From assembly GCA_964493695.1 (NCBI GenBank), contig CAZBPG010000008.1, positions 1 through 64,000 on the forward strand: 64,000 bases of DNA. Reading direction: 5' to 3'. The notes beneath the pieces are model-generated. The model saw only the letters and a list, made by a program, of their open reading frames with translations, searched no databases and was not told the origin of the DNA. Both the position numbers and the translations under genes were made by a program. How positions within the stretch are numbered: position 1 is the first letter of the stretch; the number at the start of each line of letters is the position of its first letter. The stretch is from Bog-950 sp964493695. GTDB lineage: Bacteria; Bacteroidota; Bacteroidia; Chitinophagales; LD1. Shown in pieces: positions 17,200 through 25,511 of the stretch.

Positions 17200-17218
17200 A
17201 TGACAATTCCATGACAAT
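17200..17218. repeat. ATGACA-type 19-bp motif, copy 1
   Basis: ATGACAATTCCATGACAAT consists of two ATGACA words 11 bp apart. Two near-identical copies occur at 37567-37585 and 37777-37795. The rest of 16961-17257 holds AT-rich intergenic DNA with more CTTTGCC-type low complexity at 17085-17135 and no gene. Confidence 0.5.
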
Positions 17219-17230
17219 TCTAGTAGCGTA

Positions 17231-17268
17231 TGTCATCCCGAACGTAGGCTCTGCGTAGTGAGGGATCT
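17231..17268. repeat. Dispersed GTCATCCCGAACG...TAGTGAGGGATCT element
   Basis: The segment TGTCATCCCGAACG followed by TAGTGAGGGATCT belongs to a very common intergenic repeat type of Bacteroidota genomes. It runs directly into the degenerate terminal CRISPR repeat. Confidence 0.5.
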
Positions 17269-18517
17269 TGTATCTACTGTATTTTCGTTCTTTCTTAAAC
17301 AACGTTTACGCTTACAACGTTTGCGAGGGAGATGTTGTGAATTGGTATCAGATTGTATTTTCGTTCTTTCTTAAACAACTATTTGATGCAGGAACCGGCA
17401 AACAATTTGTTGTGAATTGGTATCAGATTGTATTTTCGTTCTTTCTTAAACAACCTGAAATTTTTAAGGCAGAAGCACCCGAGGGTTGTGAATTGGTATC
17501 AGATTGTATTTTCGTTCTTTCTTAAACAACTGTTATCGGGTGCGCTGTCATTTGTCTGTAGTTGTGAATTGGTATCAGATTGTATTTTCGTTCTTTCTTA
17601 AACAACCTTAGATGCTTATTTAAACCGGCTTCTACGGTTGTGAATTGGTATCAGATTGTATTTTCGTTCTTTCTTAAACAACTCTCTTTGATAAATTGAT
17701 CAAAACTCTTAAGTTGTGAATTGGTATCAGATTGTATTTTCGTTCTTTCTTAAACAACTTTCTTGAGTTTTTCCATCAATAAACTCAAGTTGTGAATTGG
17801 TATCAGATTGTATTTTCGTTCTTTCTTAAACAACTGTCTCTCTCTTCTTTCCCATGTTCATATGGTTGTGAATTGGTATCAGATTGTATTTTCGTTCTTT
17901 CTTAAACAACACAATGTGCAAGGGACAGGGGAAACGTTGTGTTGTGAATTGGTATCAGATTGTATTTTCGTTCTTTCTTAAACAACACAATGTGCAAGGG
18001 ACAGGGGAAACGTTGTGTTGTGAATTGGTATCAGATTGTATTTTCGTTCTTTCTTAAACAACTGGTTGTGTAAATAAGAGTGGTTTCAAAGTGTTGTGAA
18101 TTGGTATCAGATTGTATTTTCGTTCTTTCTTAAACAACTTTGGTTTGGTTACTAAACGCTGATAAATAGTTGTGAATTGGTATCAGATTGTATTTTCGTT
18201 CTTTCTTAAACAACCATAACCGAAAAGGGGAAAGGGTAAAACAAGTTGTGAATTGGTATCAGATTGTATTTTCGTTCTTTCTTAAACAACATTGTAGGCA
18301 TCATACTCTCCTTTACCAAAGTTGTGAATTGGTATCAGATTGTATTTTCGTTCTTTCTTAAACAACTGAAGTGTTATGAATAAAATTTTAGAATAGTTGT
18401 GAATTGGTATCAGATTGTATTTTCGTTCTTTCTTAAACAACTTACTCACATTGATTATATTTTGTTCACTCGTTGTGAATTGGTATCAGATTGTATTTTC
18501 GTTCTTTCTTAAACAAC
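17258..18517 (+). CRISPR. Type II-C CRISPR array, 16 full repeats plus one degenerate
   Basis: Full repeats of 46 bp begin at 17334, 17409, 17485, 17561, 17637, 17713, 17789, 17865, 17941, 18017, 18093, 18169, 18245, 18321, 18396 and 18472. They start GTTGTGAATTGG and end CTTAAACAAC, and appear identical. A degenerate repeat at the cas-distal end keeps only its last 26 bp (17278-17303). The 16 spacers are 30 bp, except two of 29 (17380-17408, 18367-18395). Spacers 17911-17940 and 17987-18016 are identical. Each repeat contains TTG-N18-TATTTTCG, so every repeat may start its own crRNA on the plus strand, toward cas2. The 5' 24 bases pair with the tracrRNA anti-repeat, confirming plus-strand transcription. 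Confidence 0.98.
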
Positions 18518-18576
18518 ATACCACCAGGAAAAGCGAGTAGTACCAAGGGTTTCAGCCCAAAAACAGGATTAAAAAA

Positions 18577-18587
18577 TTGTTTAAGAA
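18577..18587. repeat. Inverted copy of the CRISPR repeat 3' end
   Basis: TTGTTTAAGAA is the exact reverse complement of TTCTTAAACAA at the end of the last repeat (18506-18516). The two could form an 11-bp stem at the end of the pre-crRNA, or mark the leader side of the array. Confidence 0.5.
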
Positions 18588-18590
18588 CCA

Positions 18591-18620
18591 ATCCCGCTTA
18601 ACACATAAGCGGGATTTTTT
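18591..18620 (+). terminator. Terminator after the CRISPR array
   Basis: ATCCCGCTTA pairs with TAAGCGGGAT around an ACACA loop and is followed by T6. It would stop plus-strand crRNA transcription just before the convergent cas2 gene, which ends 3 bp further on. Confidence 0.8.
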
Positions 18621-18622
18621 GT

Positions 18623-18955
18623 TTAAAACATCTCTAGTTGTTGCGGTATTTTCTGAGGGGCGGCTTCTTTTTTACCATCAAATATTTCCACCATCCCGAA
18701 TTGTTTATCGGTTATTGTCATCATGCCTACTTTCCCTTTCGGTGGTAGAATCGTTCTTATTCTTTTTAAATGCACTTCCATATTCTCTCGGCTGGCGCAA
18801 TGGCGTACATAAATGCTGAATTGAAACATCGTAAATCCGTCATCCATCATCTGGTCACGGAATTTGGTGTAATTTTTTCTGTCCTGCTTGGTTTCCGTAG
18901 GCAGGTCAAAGAATACAAGTATCCACATAACGCGATATTCATTTAGCCGGTTCAT
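18623..18955 (-). CDS. cas2: CRISPR-associated endonuclease Cas2
   Basis: Cas2 forms the dimer at the centre of the Cas1-Cas2 spacer integration complex. The 110-aa protein has the ferredoxin-like pattern: MWILVFFDLPTET with the conserved Asp in the first strand, RKNYTKFRDQMMDDGFTMFQ, SIYVRHCASRENMEVHLKRI, and the last strand VGMMTITDKQFG. It is third in the cas9-cas1-cas2 group on the minus strand, ending 105 bp from the array. A 209-bp stretch between cas1 and cas2 (18956-19164) contains a CCCCTCCTT/AAGGAGGGG hairpin at 19046-19069 and fragments of dispersed repeats, so cas2 may have its own promoter. Confidence 0.97.
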   Translation of the reverse strand: MNRLNEYRVMWILVFFDLPTETKQDRKNYTKFRDQMMDDGFTMFQFSIYVRHCASRENMEVHLKRIRTILPPKGKVGMMTITDKQFGMVEIFDGKKEAAPQKIPQQLEMF

Positions 18956-19045
18956 AATTGAATTGTCATTGCGAGAAAAATCCTTTAAAAATCAGTTCGA
19001 GTATTTTCGAAGCAACCTTCCGCTTTGTCTTTCTGTATTTATATT

Positions 19046-19069
19046 CCCCTCCTTGGTTTTAAGGAGGGG
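19046..19069. repeat. Hairpin in the cas1-cas2 gap
   Basis: CCCCTCCTT and AAGGAGGGG flank GGTTTT. This is a common dispersed Bacteroidota element. Downstream, CCGAATTCCGGATTCCGC near 19138-19155 is related to the repeat arms of S23 module 1. Confidence 0.5.
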
Positions 19070-19164
19070 CTGGCATTGCATATAGCTTACCGGGGTGGTG
19101 CACTAACCCGCCCGCCTTCCGCATTGTATCTTATCAATCCGAATTCCGGATTCCGCAATCCGCA

Positions 19165-20145
19165 TTATTCTAAGTCAGGATACAGCATCTTCTTCGCTTC
19201 GCCTTCAAAGCATTTCATTAAACCCGAGGTGGTGCGTTGCAAGCCAACCATTAACGGGCTTTGCTCGCCTTCAATCACAATATCAAGGGCTGGTATTTCA
19301 AGAAAATATTTCTTTATCGAAGGCGTAAGCTCTTTCCAATCCTCCCCGCTGGTCATTATGCGGTAAACTATTTTGTCTACGTATGGGCGGTACGGCTCCA
19401 TAATATCGTCAGCTAAACAATACGCATTGTATTTGTTGCGGTGAAATATTCCCAGCGTTGGTAACGCACCCGAGGCAACCAATCCCCGTGCCACTACACC
19501 TCTTAGTATTGAATAGCCGTAATTCAACAGGTTATTCGGTGCTTCCCCAAACCGTTCCCTCCTAAAATTCATTTCAGCCGGAAAAATGTTTTGCCAATAC
19601 ATAGCTGCGCCACGCGCTTCATGATTGTCACCATCACCGCTCTTTACTTCTTTCGAAAAGGAGAGGAGCCAACCCGCTGCATCTTCCAATTGCTTGGCGC
19701 GTGCTTTCCCTTCTCCTTTAGTAGAAGGTGCCCGAAAAGCGGATGAGGCAGCCAACACTTGTAACAACCTTCCCTGGTTTCTAAGTTTAGCCGAAACTGT
19801 CTGTTGCCATAACTGCTTCTTCAACGGCTCACTCGCTTCTATCTGTGCTTTAAACTTTTCTGTTTGCAAAGTGTTCCCTTCCAACGGCAGCATTAACCCG
19901 CTTGGCATGTGCGTATCATCGCAGGTAATCAGCGCGGCATTGTTTTGTAGTAAAGCATCCATCAACGCATGACTCAACGTAATTTGCTTATTATCCAAAA
20001 CTACTACTCCTATATCTTCAATAGGTATAGTAACAACTTTATCTTCGTCTTCTGTTTCGCTTTTTTTATTCAGGCTAACGCATAACTGCTTATCCTTTTT
20101 ATAAAGATGAGCTGGATTGCCAAAAAAGAGGGTGCGTTTAATCAT
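19165..20145 (-). CDS. cas1: CRISPR-associated integrase Cas1 (type II)
   Basis: Cas1 catalyses insertion of new spacers. The 326-aa protein has the N-terminal beta domain and a C-terminal helical domain. Probable metal-binding residues are E177 in DNHEARGA, H235 in GIFHRNKYN and E250 in LADDIMEPYRP, all present, so it should be active. The ATG overlaps the cas9 stop by 4 bp, showing translational coupling. Sequence style (short N-terminal domain, NNLLNYGYSILR) fits type II Cas1. Confidence 0.97.
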   Translation of the reverse strand: MIKRTLFFGNPAHLYKKDKQLCVSLNKKSETEDEDKVVTIPIEDIGVVVLDNKQITLSHALMDALLQNNAALITCDDTHMPSGLMLPLEGNTLQTEKFKAQIEASEPLKKQLWQQTVSAKLRNQGRLLQVLAASSAFRAPSTKGEGKARAKQLEDAAGWLLSFSKEVKSGDGDNHEARGAAMYWQNIFPAEMNFRRERFGEAPNNLLNYGYSILRGVVARGLVASGALPTLGIFHRNKYNAYCLADDIMEPYRPYVDKIVYRIMTSGEDWKELTPSIKKYFLEIPALDIVIEGEQSPLMVGLQRTTSGLMKCFEGEAKKMLYPDLE

Positions 20146-23100
20146 TCACCTACTTTTGAAATTTCACCTAAATGATTCAAACGAACTTTAATAGGATTTA
20201 GTTTTAAGAAACCATCTACGCTGCTTACTTCAATAAATCTATTTGTCTCTCTTGCACCTACAGTTTTTTTGAGTTCGCTGTTTTTTGTTTCTAGATGATG
20301 TCTAAACCAATACTTGTTAAGTGAAACACTCCACACTAAAAATAAATTCTTACTCAATTGACTTGTGTTCTTTGTCTTTATGGCTTCTTCAAATATCTCT
20401 TTGCCTAAACCTAATACGAACATTTCATTTTCCTGCAAGCTATGTTGCAATTCCATTTTGTCGGATGGCAGTTTGTCTAAAAAACTTTGAGGTAAGTTTC
20501 TTTGCAGAACCTCGCTCCAAACCTCACTGCTGTTTTTTATCAGCACAGGTAGTTTGTTTTTCTTTCTCTCAACAGCGTGCCAAAAGGTGCAAACGTGTTG
20601 AACCGGATTATCTTCTTTGTCTTTGTATATCGCTATATGATGATTACTGCCCGTTTTTACAAAAGTTATTGCTTTGCCAGCATCATTGTGATTTATAGGT
20701 ACAACAGAGTCCTTTAATCCGGTTTTTAGTTTTACGGATACAATCTTTATTCCTTTATCTTTATTGAACCAGAGAGGGTCGTTGTCTAAGTCTTTAAAGT
20801 TATTTAGAGCTTTTTTTACATCGCTTTTGTAATCTTTTCCCGCTTCAAACCCCCTGTTTAATCTTTCCAAAATTACATCTCTAATCTTGGTATCAATTAT
20901 TGCGTCTAAAACCTTCTTTACTTTATCATCAATCTTTTCATTTCCGTTTTTATCCTTCTTAACCGTGTAAGTTTCCTTTCCTGTAAATATGTGGTCTTGA
21001 GCAGAAATACCAACTTTGTATTTCTTAATGATGTGTTCTTCTTTTTTGCCCCCCGTTGAAGAGATATTGATTTTACCATAATAGCCGCTCTCATGCAACG
21101 CACCTCTCGGCACTATTATGCCACTTTGCACAATCCTCTTGCTTCCATCAACTTTTACCTTTCTTACACCTGTGGTAGCAACTTTTTTACCCGCTTTAAA
21201 AGATACTAAAACTTTCTCTGCTTCTTTCTCAACCTGTGCGGTAGTGAAGGGTTTATAGGTGGTCAGATATTTTTCAAGTAGAGTTAGCTTTTCGTTGTAT
21301 TCGACTTTTGCTTGCTCTACAGCTTTATTCATTTCGTCTTTCACATCGCTTGCGCTTAGTGTATTAATGCGTTGTATAAAACCTTGTTGTGTACAGGCAA
21401 TTACTAAAGCATCAATAGCATGATGTCTGTGGTCATCGCGTTTTGTCCAATTGGCAATTTCTTCTTTCTGGTGTTTTCTTTTGCCGTGTTCACTAGTCCA
21501 TTCTTTAATTACAGTTTGCCCTATTCCTTTATACTTGGGGAGTTGTAAATTCATCAATACATCATCCCACCCCCATAGTTCCCTAAGCTTTGCTGTAACA
21601 GTTCCTTCGGTGGCGGTAACATTATTGCAAACTTGGTTAAGTATTTCTCTTGATTTTCTGGCTATGTATTGTGTTTCTCGCAGTTGTCGGGCAATAAAAT
21701 TCTCCCAAAGTTTTTTATCTGCTTCTGTTTCTTTCTTATGCTTTTTACGTTCAGTGTATTCTTCAAACGAAACTTTTAACCGCTGCATTTTGCTGTACGA
21801 GATAATGCCTCTCTTATACCAATCATCAACTCTATGCAGATAACGGTCTAATTCAACCTCTCCCCTTTTTGCAATGTAGTCGTAAGCTGTTTGGTTGGTT
21901 TTATTGGCATTACAGCTTCTATGTACCAAAACCTTGTTGGTTTGTGAATCATCAAACAAAAGTGCTTTAGGCACAATATGGTCAACATCAAAATTGTCTC
22001 CGCTTAATGCTTGGGAGAGATTAAAACTTTCTCCACAATAAATACATTGATTAACTACCTGCGCATCTTTTAGTTTTTGCCCTCTCGAAGGAAAGATGAA
22101 CTTATATTTCTGAATATATCTTTTGGTAGCAGGTAATCCTAATTCGCTTAGTCGCAATGCAACTTCGTCATTCAGCTTTTTGTTGTTGCTGTTTTGAATA
22201 TCTGCCTCATTTCTTTCGTCTTTGCTTTGCTTTAATTCACGGGCAAGTTCTATCCGTATTTCATCGGGCTTACCATATTTACCTATAACTGCATTAACCA
22301 CATTAATCATTTGGTTAAGTATCTTTTCAACAACCGGTTGGCGTAAACTGTTTTTAGGTAACAACTTTAGCTGGTCAGCAGTTACACGGTTTTCTCTTTC
22401 AGTTGTAGTTAAACTGTCCGAATGGTTATATCCGGCTAAAGAGCAGGCTTGTGAATAATCATAGCCATCAAAAAGATACGGCAGTATCTTTCGCATGGCT
22501 TTGTTCGATTTGTTGCCAAATCCCTGCTTATTAAAATCAAGTTTGGATAGTTCACGTGCTGCACTTTCGCTAAACTTAAATCGCTTCATAAGTGCTTGTC
22601 TACACTCATCTAAATCTTTTATAGAATAGATGGTATGCCATAGTTTGTAAAGCGGTTCTTGCTCAAGTTTCGCAGCTAATTGCAGGCTGTCCTTTTCCTC
22701 TAATATTTCGCCCGTTTTGTTATCTACAATTAATGCTTTGTGCGTTGAAGGAATAACACTTGCTTCAAACCGCAAGTGTTCACTTTCTCGAATAACCTTA
22801 GTTATTTCTGCATAGGTTATGTTCCCATGCAGCCCTTTAAGTATCTGCTTATTAGCATAAACGTCTTCTTTTTTAAGTTGCAATATTTTAAGCATGTCTG
22901 CATAGCTTAGGTTGGCGTTACTCCAAAGCCTATTCACTATCTCCTGTTTTTCTTCTGGTGAAGGAAATCTATCACCCCATTTATATTTCGACCCATCAGG
23001 GTTTTTCACTTTCAACGAGAGATTATTAACCGTTTCCCAAATCTTACATAATTGGAAAAGTGGCGATGTTTTCGGTGCTACTTTAGGTCCGGTGAAGATT

Positions 23101-23909
23101 GTTTTTTGTTTTTGAGTTACCTTGTCTGTGTAGGTCGTTTCAAATCCCTCAAATTCGCATACATTAACTAACCCCTTTTGCGATTTAAGCGGTCGTTGAT
23201 AGTAAATGATTTCATCCCGTACCTTTGAAATAACTTCATCTGTAAGAAACGAATGTCTTTCTTTCTGAACTTTCATTATAGCATCAAACTCTTCAATGTA
23301 TGCCTCTCTCGGGTAAACTTTCTTCTTTACATGGAAGTATTGATTGGCTTCATTTGCTTGATTTAACTCTGTGTAAAAATACTGTCCTAGTGTTTTACCC
23401 GTAACTTTTAGTTGAGCATATCTGCTTTTCACTTCGGCTACATAGTCAGTATCTTTTTTATCCTGGTTATCTTCACTTCTTGCCGATTTGTACCCTCTTT
23501 TCTGATTTAGCATGTAAAGTACTCTGCCAAGTTGTTCCGGTGTAATGGTTTCGTTTTCCGATGCAGCATCATTACGTAACTTCCACAAGTCGAGTACAGG
23601 TAATTGTATTAGCTCTAAACTTGGTAAAATGTTTAATTGCTTTAATACTTTAGTTAAACTGTATTTAAAATCGTCACTTTTCTTTAGTTGCTTCCTGTTA
23701 TAACCTTTCCGTTGTGTCCGCGCTGTGGTGCGTTCTTGATTCTTTGAGATTGCTTGCCCGCTTTGAAACTGGTCGCGGTCATCTGCACTTAGTGGAATAA
23801 TTCTTGCGCCCATTGAAACAATTCTGATAGGAATATTAACCTCATTTACTTCAATTAAAGCCCACCCAATTGAGTTCGTTCCCAAGTCAAGTCCTAAAAT
23901 CTTTTTCAT
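20142..23909 (-). CDS. cas9: Type II-C CRISPR effector nuclease Cas9
   Basis: Cas9 is the RNA-guided double-strand DNA nuclease. The 1255-aa protein has all catalytic residues: D8 in RuvC-I (ILGLDLGTNSIGWAL), E554 in RuvC-II (IRIELARELKQSK), H644 and N667 in HNH (DVDHIVPKALL, RSCNANKTN), and H829/H830 and D833 in RuvC-III (HHAIDALVIAC). An arginine-rich bridge helix follows RuvC-I (RTTARTQRKGYNRKQL, about residues 60-75). A CxxC pair (CIYCG) lies just before the HNH core, as in several II-C proteins. No cas4 or csn2 is present, supporting II-C. The PAM-interacting domain occupies roughly the last 250 residues; the PAM cannot be read from sequence. Confidence 0.98.
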   Translation of the reverse strand: MKKILGLDLGTNSIGWALIEVNEVNIPIRIVSMGARIIPLSADDRDQFQSGQAISKNQERTTARTQRKGYNRKQLKKSDDFKYSLTKVLKQLNILPSLELIQLPVLDLWKLRNDAASENETITPEQLGRVLYMLNQKRGYKSARSEDNQDKKDTDYVAEVKSRYAQLKVTGKTLGQYFYTELNQANEANQYFHVKKKVYPREAYIEEFDAIMKVQKERHSFLTDEVISKVRDEIIYYQRPLKSQKGLVNVCEFEGFETTYTDKVTQKQKTIFTGPKVAPKTSPLFQLCKIWETVNNLSLKVKNPDGSKYKWGDRFPSPEEKQEIVNRLWSNANLSYADMLKILQLKKEDVYANKQILKGLHGNITYAEITKVIRESEHLRFEASVIPSTHKALIVDNKTGEILEEKDSLQLAAKLEQEPLYKLWHTIYSIKDLDECRQALMKRFKFSESAARELSKLDFNKQGFGNKSNKAMRKILPYLFDGYDYSQACSLAGYNHSDSLTTTERENRVTADQLKLLPKNSLRQPVVEKILNQMINVVNAVIGKYGKPDEIRIELARELKQSKDERNEADIQNSNNKKLNDEVALRLSELGLPATKRYIQKYKFIFPSRGQKLKDAQVVNQCIYCGESFNLSQALSGDNFDVDHIVPKALLFDDSQTNKVLVHRSCNANKTNQTAYDYIAKRGEVELDRYLHRVDDWYKRGIISYSKMQRLKVSFEEYTERKKHKKETEADKKLWENFIARQLRETQYIARKSREILNQVCNNVTATEGTVTAKLRELWGWDDVLMNLQLPKYKGIGQTVIKEWTSEHGKRKHQKEEIANWTKRDDHRHHAIDALVIACTQQGFIQRINTLSASDVKDEMNKAVEQAKVEYNEKLTLLEKYLTTYKPFTTAQVEKEAEKVLVSFKAGKKVATTGVRKVKVDGSKRIVQSGIIVPRGALHESGYYGKINISSTGGKKEEHIIKKYKVGISAQDHIFTGKETYTVKKDKNGNEKIDDKVKKVLDAIIDTKIRDVILERLNRGFEAGKDYKSDVKKALNNFKDLDNDPLWFNKDKGIKIVSVKLKTGLKDSVVPINHNDAGKAITFVKTGSNHHIAIYKDKEDNPVQHVCTFWHAVERKKNKLPVLIKNSSEVWSEVLQRNLPQSFLDKLPSDKMELQHSLQENEMFVLGLGKEIFEEAIKTKNTSQLSKNLFLVWSVSLNKYWFRHHLETKNSELKKTVGARETNRFIEVSSVDGFLKLNPIKVRLNHLGEISKVGE

Positions 23910-23925
23910 AAATGGATATTTATTT

Positions 23926-23933
23926 TACTTTCG
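23926..23933 (+). promoter_or_regulatory. Candidate -7 box of the tracrRNA
   Basis: TACTTTCG fits TAnnTTCG, the same variant seen in the CRISPR repeat. It would start transcription near the beginning of the anti-repeat. No matching TTG was found at -33. Confidence 0.45.
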
Positions 23934-23936
23934 ATT

Positions 23937-24049
23937 TACAATCTAATACCAATTCACAATAAGGATTATTCCGTTGTGAAAACATTTAAGCCGCCTCGTC
24001 TTCAAATACTGGGGTAAATTTTTTAAAAGCCGAGGTAACTCGGCTTTTT
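23937..24049 (+). ncRNA. tracrRNA of the type II-C system
   Basis: The anti-repeat at 23937-23960 (TACAATCTAATACC then AATTCACAAT) pairs with the first 24 bases of the CRISPR repeat, with one C-A mismatch and one G-U pair. A region with GGATTATTCC follows, then CCGTTGTG, which could fold back on the anti-repeat end, and GCCGCC. The RNA ends at a terminator stem AAAGCCGAG/CTCGGCTTT (24026-24047) with T5. The gene is divergent from cas9; the anti-repeat begins 27 bp from the cas9 ATG. Confidence 0.93.
24026..24049 (+). terminator. Terminator of the tracrRNA
   Basis: A 9-bp stem AAAGCCGAG/CTCGGCTTT closes a GTAA tetraloop and is followed by T5. It forms the 3' stem-loop of the tracrRNA. Confidence 0.9.
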
Positions 24050-24140
24050 CATTTACCATATTCTAATCATTTCGCCCGGGGGAAACTTCGGGCATTTTTT
24101 TCCCTCTCCGAATCTAACATTCAATAGCTCTAAAACAAAA

Positions 24141-24166
24141 AGCCGCGCTCCCGCGCGGCTATGTAT
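24141..24166. terminator. GC-rich hairpin with following AT-rich run
   Basis: AGCCGCGC and GCGCGGCT flank TCCC, followed by ATGTATTTTT. It resembles a terminator, but no gene precedes it on the plus strand. Confidence 0.4.
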
Positions 24167-24179
24167 TTTTCTCCCCGCT

Positions 24180-24221
24180 GTCCTGAGTCTGAAGCCCGGC
24201 CCAAGCCGGGGGACTCAGGAC
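24180..24221. repeat. Nested two-part hairpin
   Basis: An outer 10-bp stem GTCCTGAGTC/GACTCAGGAC encloses an inner 6-bp stem CCCGGC/GCCGGG. The symmetry is nearly complete over 42 bp. It could be a structured RNA or a dispersed palindrome. Confidence 0.55.
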
Positions 24222-24269
24222 CTCACTGCTCTACCCACCGACTGGCCAAGAATACCGCTTAGCTTTTGC

Positions 24270-25020
24270 ATGGGGTTCTTGCGCCTCAATCAGCATCCCT
24301 GCCGTTCTCTTTGTGTCCTTTGCGTTAACCTTCGTGCTCTTTGTGGTAAAAAAATGTATTTGTATTTGGCTGTTCTCCTCTTCCTCCGCGCCTCCCTGTC
24401 TCGGCTTAGCCGAGAAGTGCGCAACTGCGTTCGGCTGTTAATTCTAAATCCTCAATTCTTAATCCTTTCCCAACACACTTTTCCAACCTACCAACGCATA
24501 TTTTCTTCTAACCTATCCGTTTCGTAAACCCTCCAACCGTCTTCCCCTTAACCCCTAAACACTTTCACACCTTCCCACAACTCTTTCACACCTAACCTGC
24601 GCTCTTTCACTCCTTCCCGCCTTACTCTTACACCTCCCTTATTCTCTTTACCTTAACACCTTAACACTTCAACACCTTCCCACAACTCTTTTCCACCTCC
24701 CTTTCGCACTTTTCCGGTAAACTTATCGTCTTTGCTCACTCACTTATCATCTTTGTTCCCTTCCTTTTCGTCTTTTACTCCTCACTTTCGCGCTTTTTCC
24801 CCCAACCTATCCTTTCTGTTCCCTAACCTATCATCTTTGTCATCTTGCCTTTTGTGTTTTGCTCCCCTCTCTTTCGGAGAGGGGTTGGGGGAGAGGTTTC
24901 ATTCACCTCCCCCAACCTTAACACCTAAACACCTTCACACTTTAACACATCCCTCACACACTTTCTCACTCCACGCTTTTGTATTTGGCTGTTCAAGTCC
25001 CCTTTAGGGGATTTAGGGGT
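24270..25020. repeat. Pyrimidine-rich repetitive intergenic region
   Basis: The plus strand is mainly C and T, built from degenerate words such as CTTTGTGTCCTTTGCGTTAA (24309-24328), AACACCTTAACAC, CTTTCACACCT and CCTATC(A/C)TCTTT. Two hairpins of the CCCCTCTC/GAGAGGGG type lie at about 24864-24915, and a copy of the TCCCCT/AGGGGA element ends the region at 24990-25020. Open frames here are Leu/Ser/Pro-rich products of base bias; no gene is supported. Confidence 0.7.
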
Positions 25021-25369
25021 TTTTATTCCTGTTCGGAAAGTGAATAATGTAGTAAAGCGTAACCACAATTAAACCGGCCACAAAAAATATCATGGCGTAT
25101 GGTCTTAGCCCGTCATTAAAAAAGAACTCACCGGTCATCCACGTACCGTTAGCGGTAATCCACAGGCAAACCGCAATGTTATGAAAAAGGTCAGCCAGGT
25201 TCTTCCGCGAGCGCCAGGCAATGTGCACAGCCACTAAAAAGGTTGGCACAAACAAAGCCATACCGGCAATCTTAAAATCGCTTACCCAGCAGGTATCTTT
25301 AATCAGCCATAAAGCAATGTGAAGGTTTTCGTATTCGCGGATGTTCTTAAACAGACTGCTGTTCCTCAT
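25013..25369 (-). CDS. Small multi-pass membrane protein, unknown function
   Basis: The 118-aa protein has four hydrophobic segments (about 18-35, 37-52, 60-77, 88-110), with Trp- and His-containing loops such as LWLIKDTCWVSDFK and HFPNRNKN. It resembles a small Bacteroidota family of uncharacterised inner-membrane proteins. The stop codon lies within a copy of the TCCCCT/AGGGGA element, so its last two residues (Asn-Pro) come from the repeat. It is divergent from the tyrosine ammonia-lyase gene with about 140 bp between them. Confidence 0.75.
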   Translation of the reverse strand: MRNSSLFKNIREYENLHIALWLIKDTCWVSDFKIAGMALFVPTFLVAVHIAWRSRKNLADLFHNIAVCLWITANGTWMTGEFFFNDGLRPYAMIFFVAGLIVVTLYYIIHFPNRNKNP

Positions 25370-25511
25370 GCAAATGGGTTTCGGGTTTATACGAATCGCT
25401 CTTTCTTTTGATTCCGAAGATGATTTATTTTTTGATATTACTTCAAAAAAAGTAGTTTTAACCCGGTCGAAAACAAATTAGATATTGTATTTATTTATTC
25501 CCAAGTGAAAG

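Noticed and set aside
17268..17525. Open frame over the first CRISPR repeats
   Set aside because: Its repeated peptide comes from the repeat units; it is not a gene.
24121..24260. tRNA-like structure in the hairpin-rich region after the tracrRNA
   Set aside because: No acceptor/anticodon/T-arm arrangement and no TTC-containing T-loop at the right spacing.
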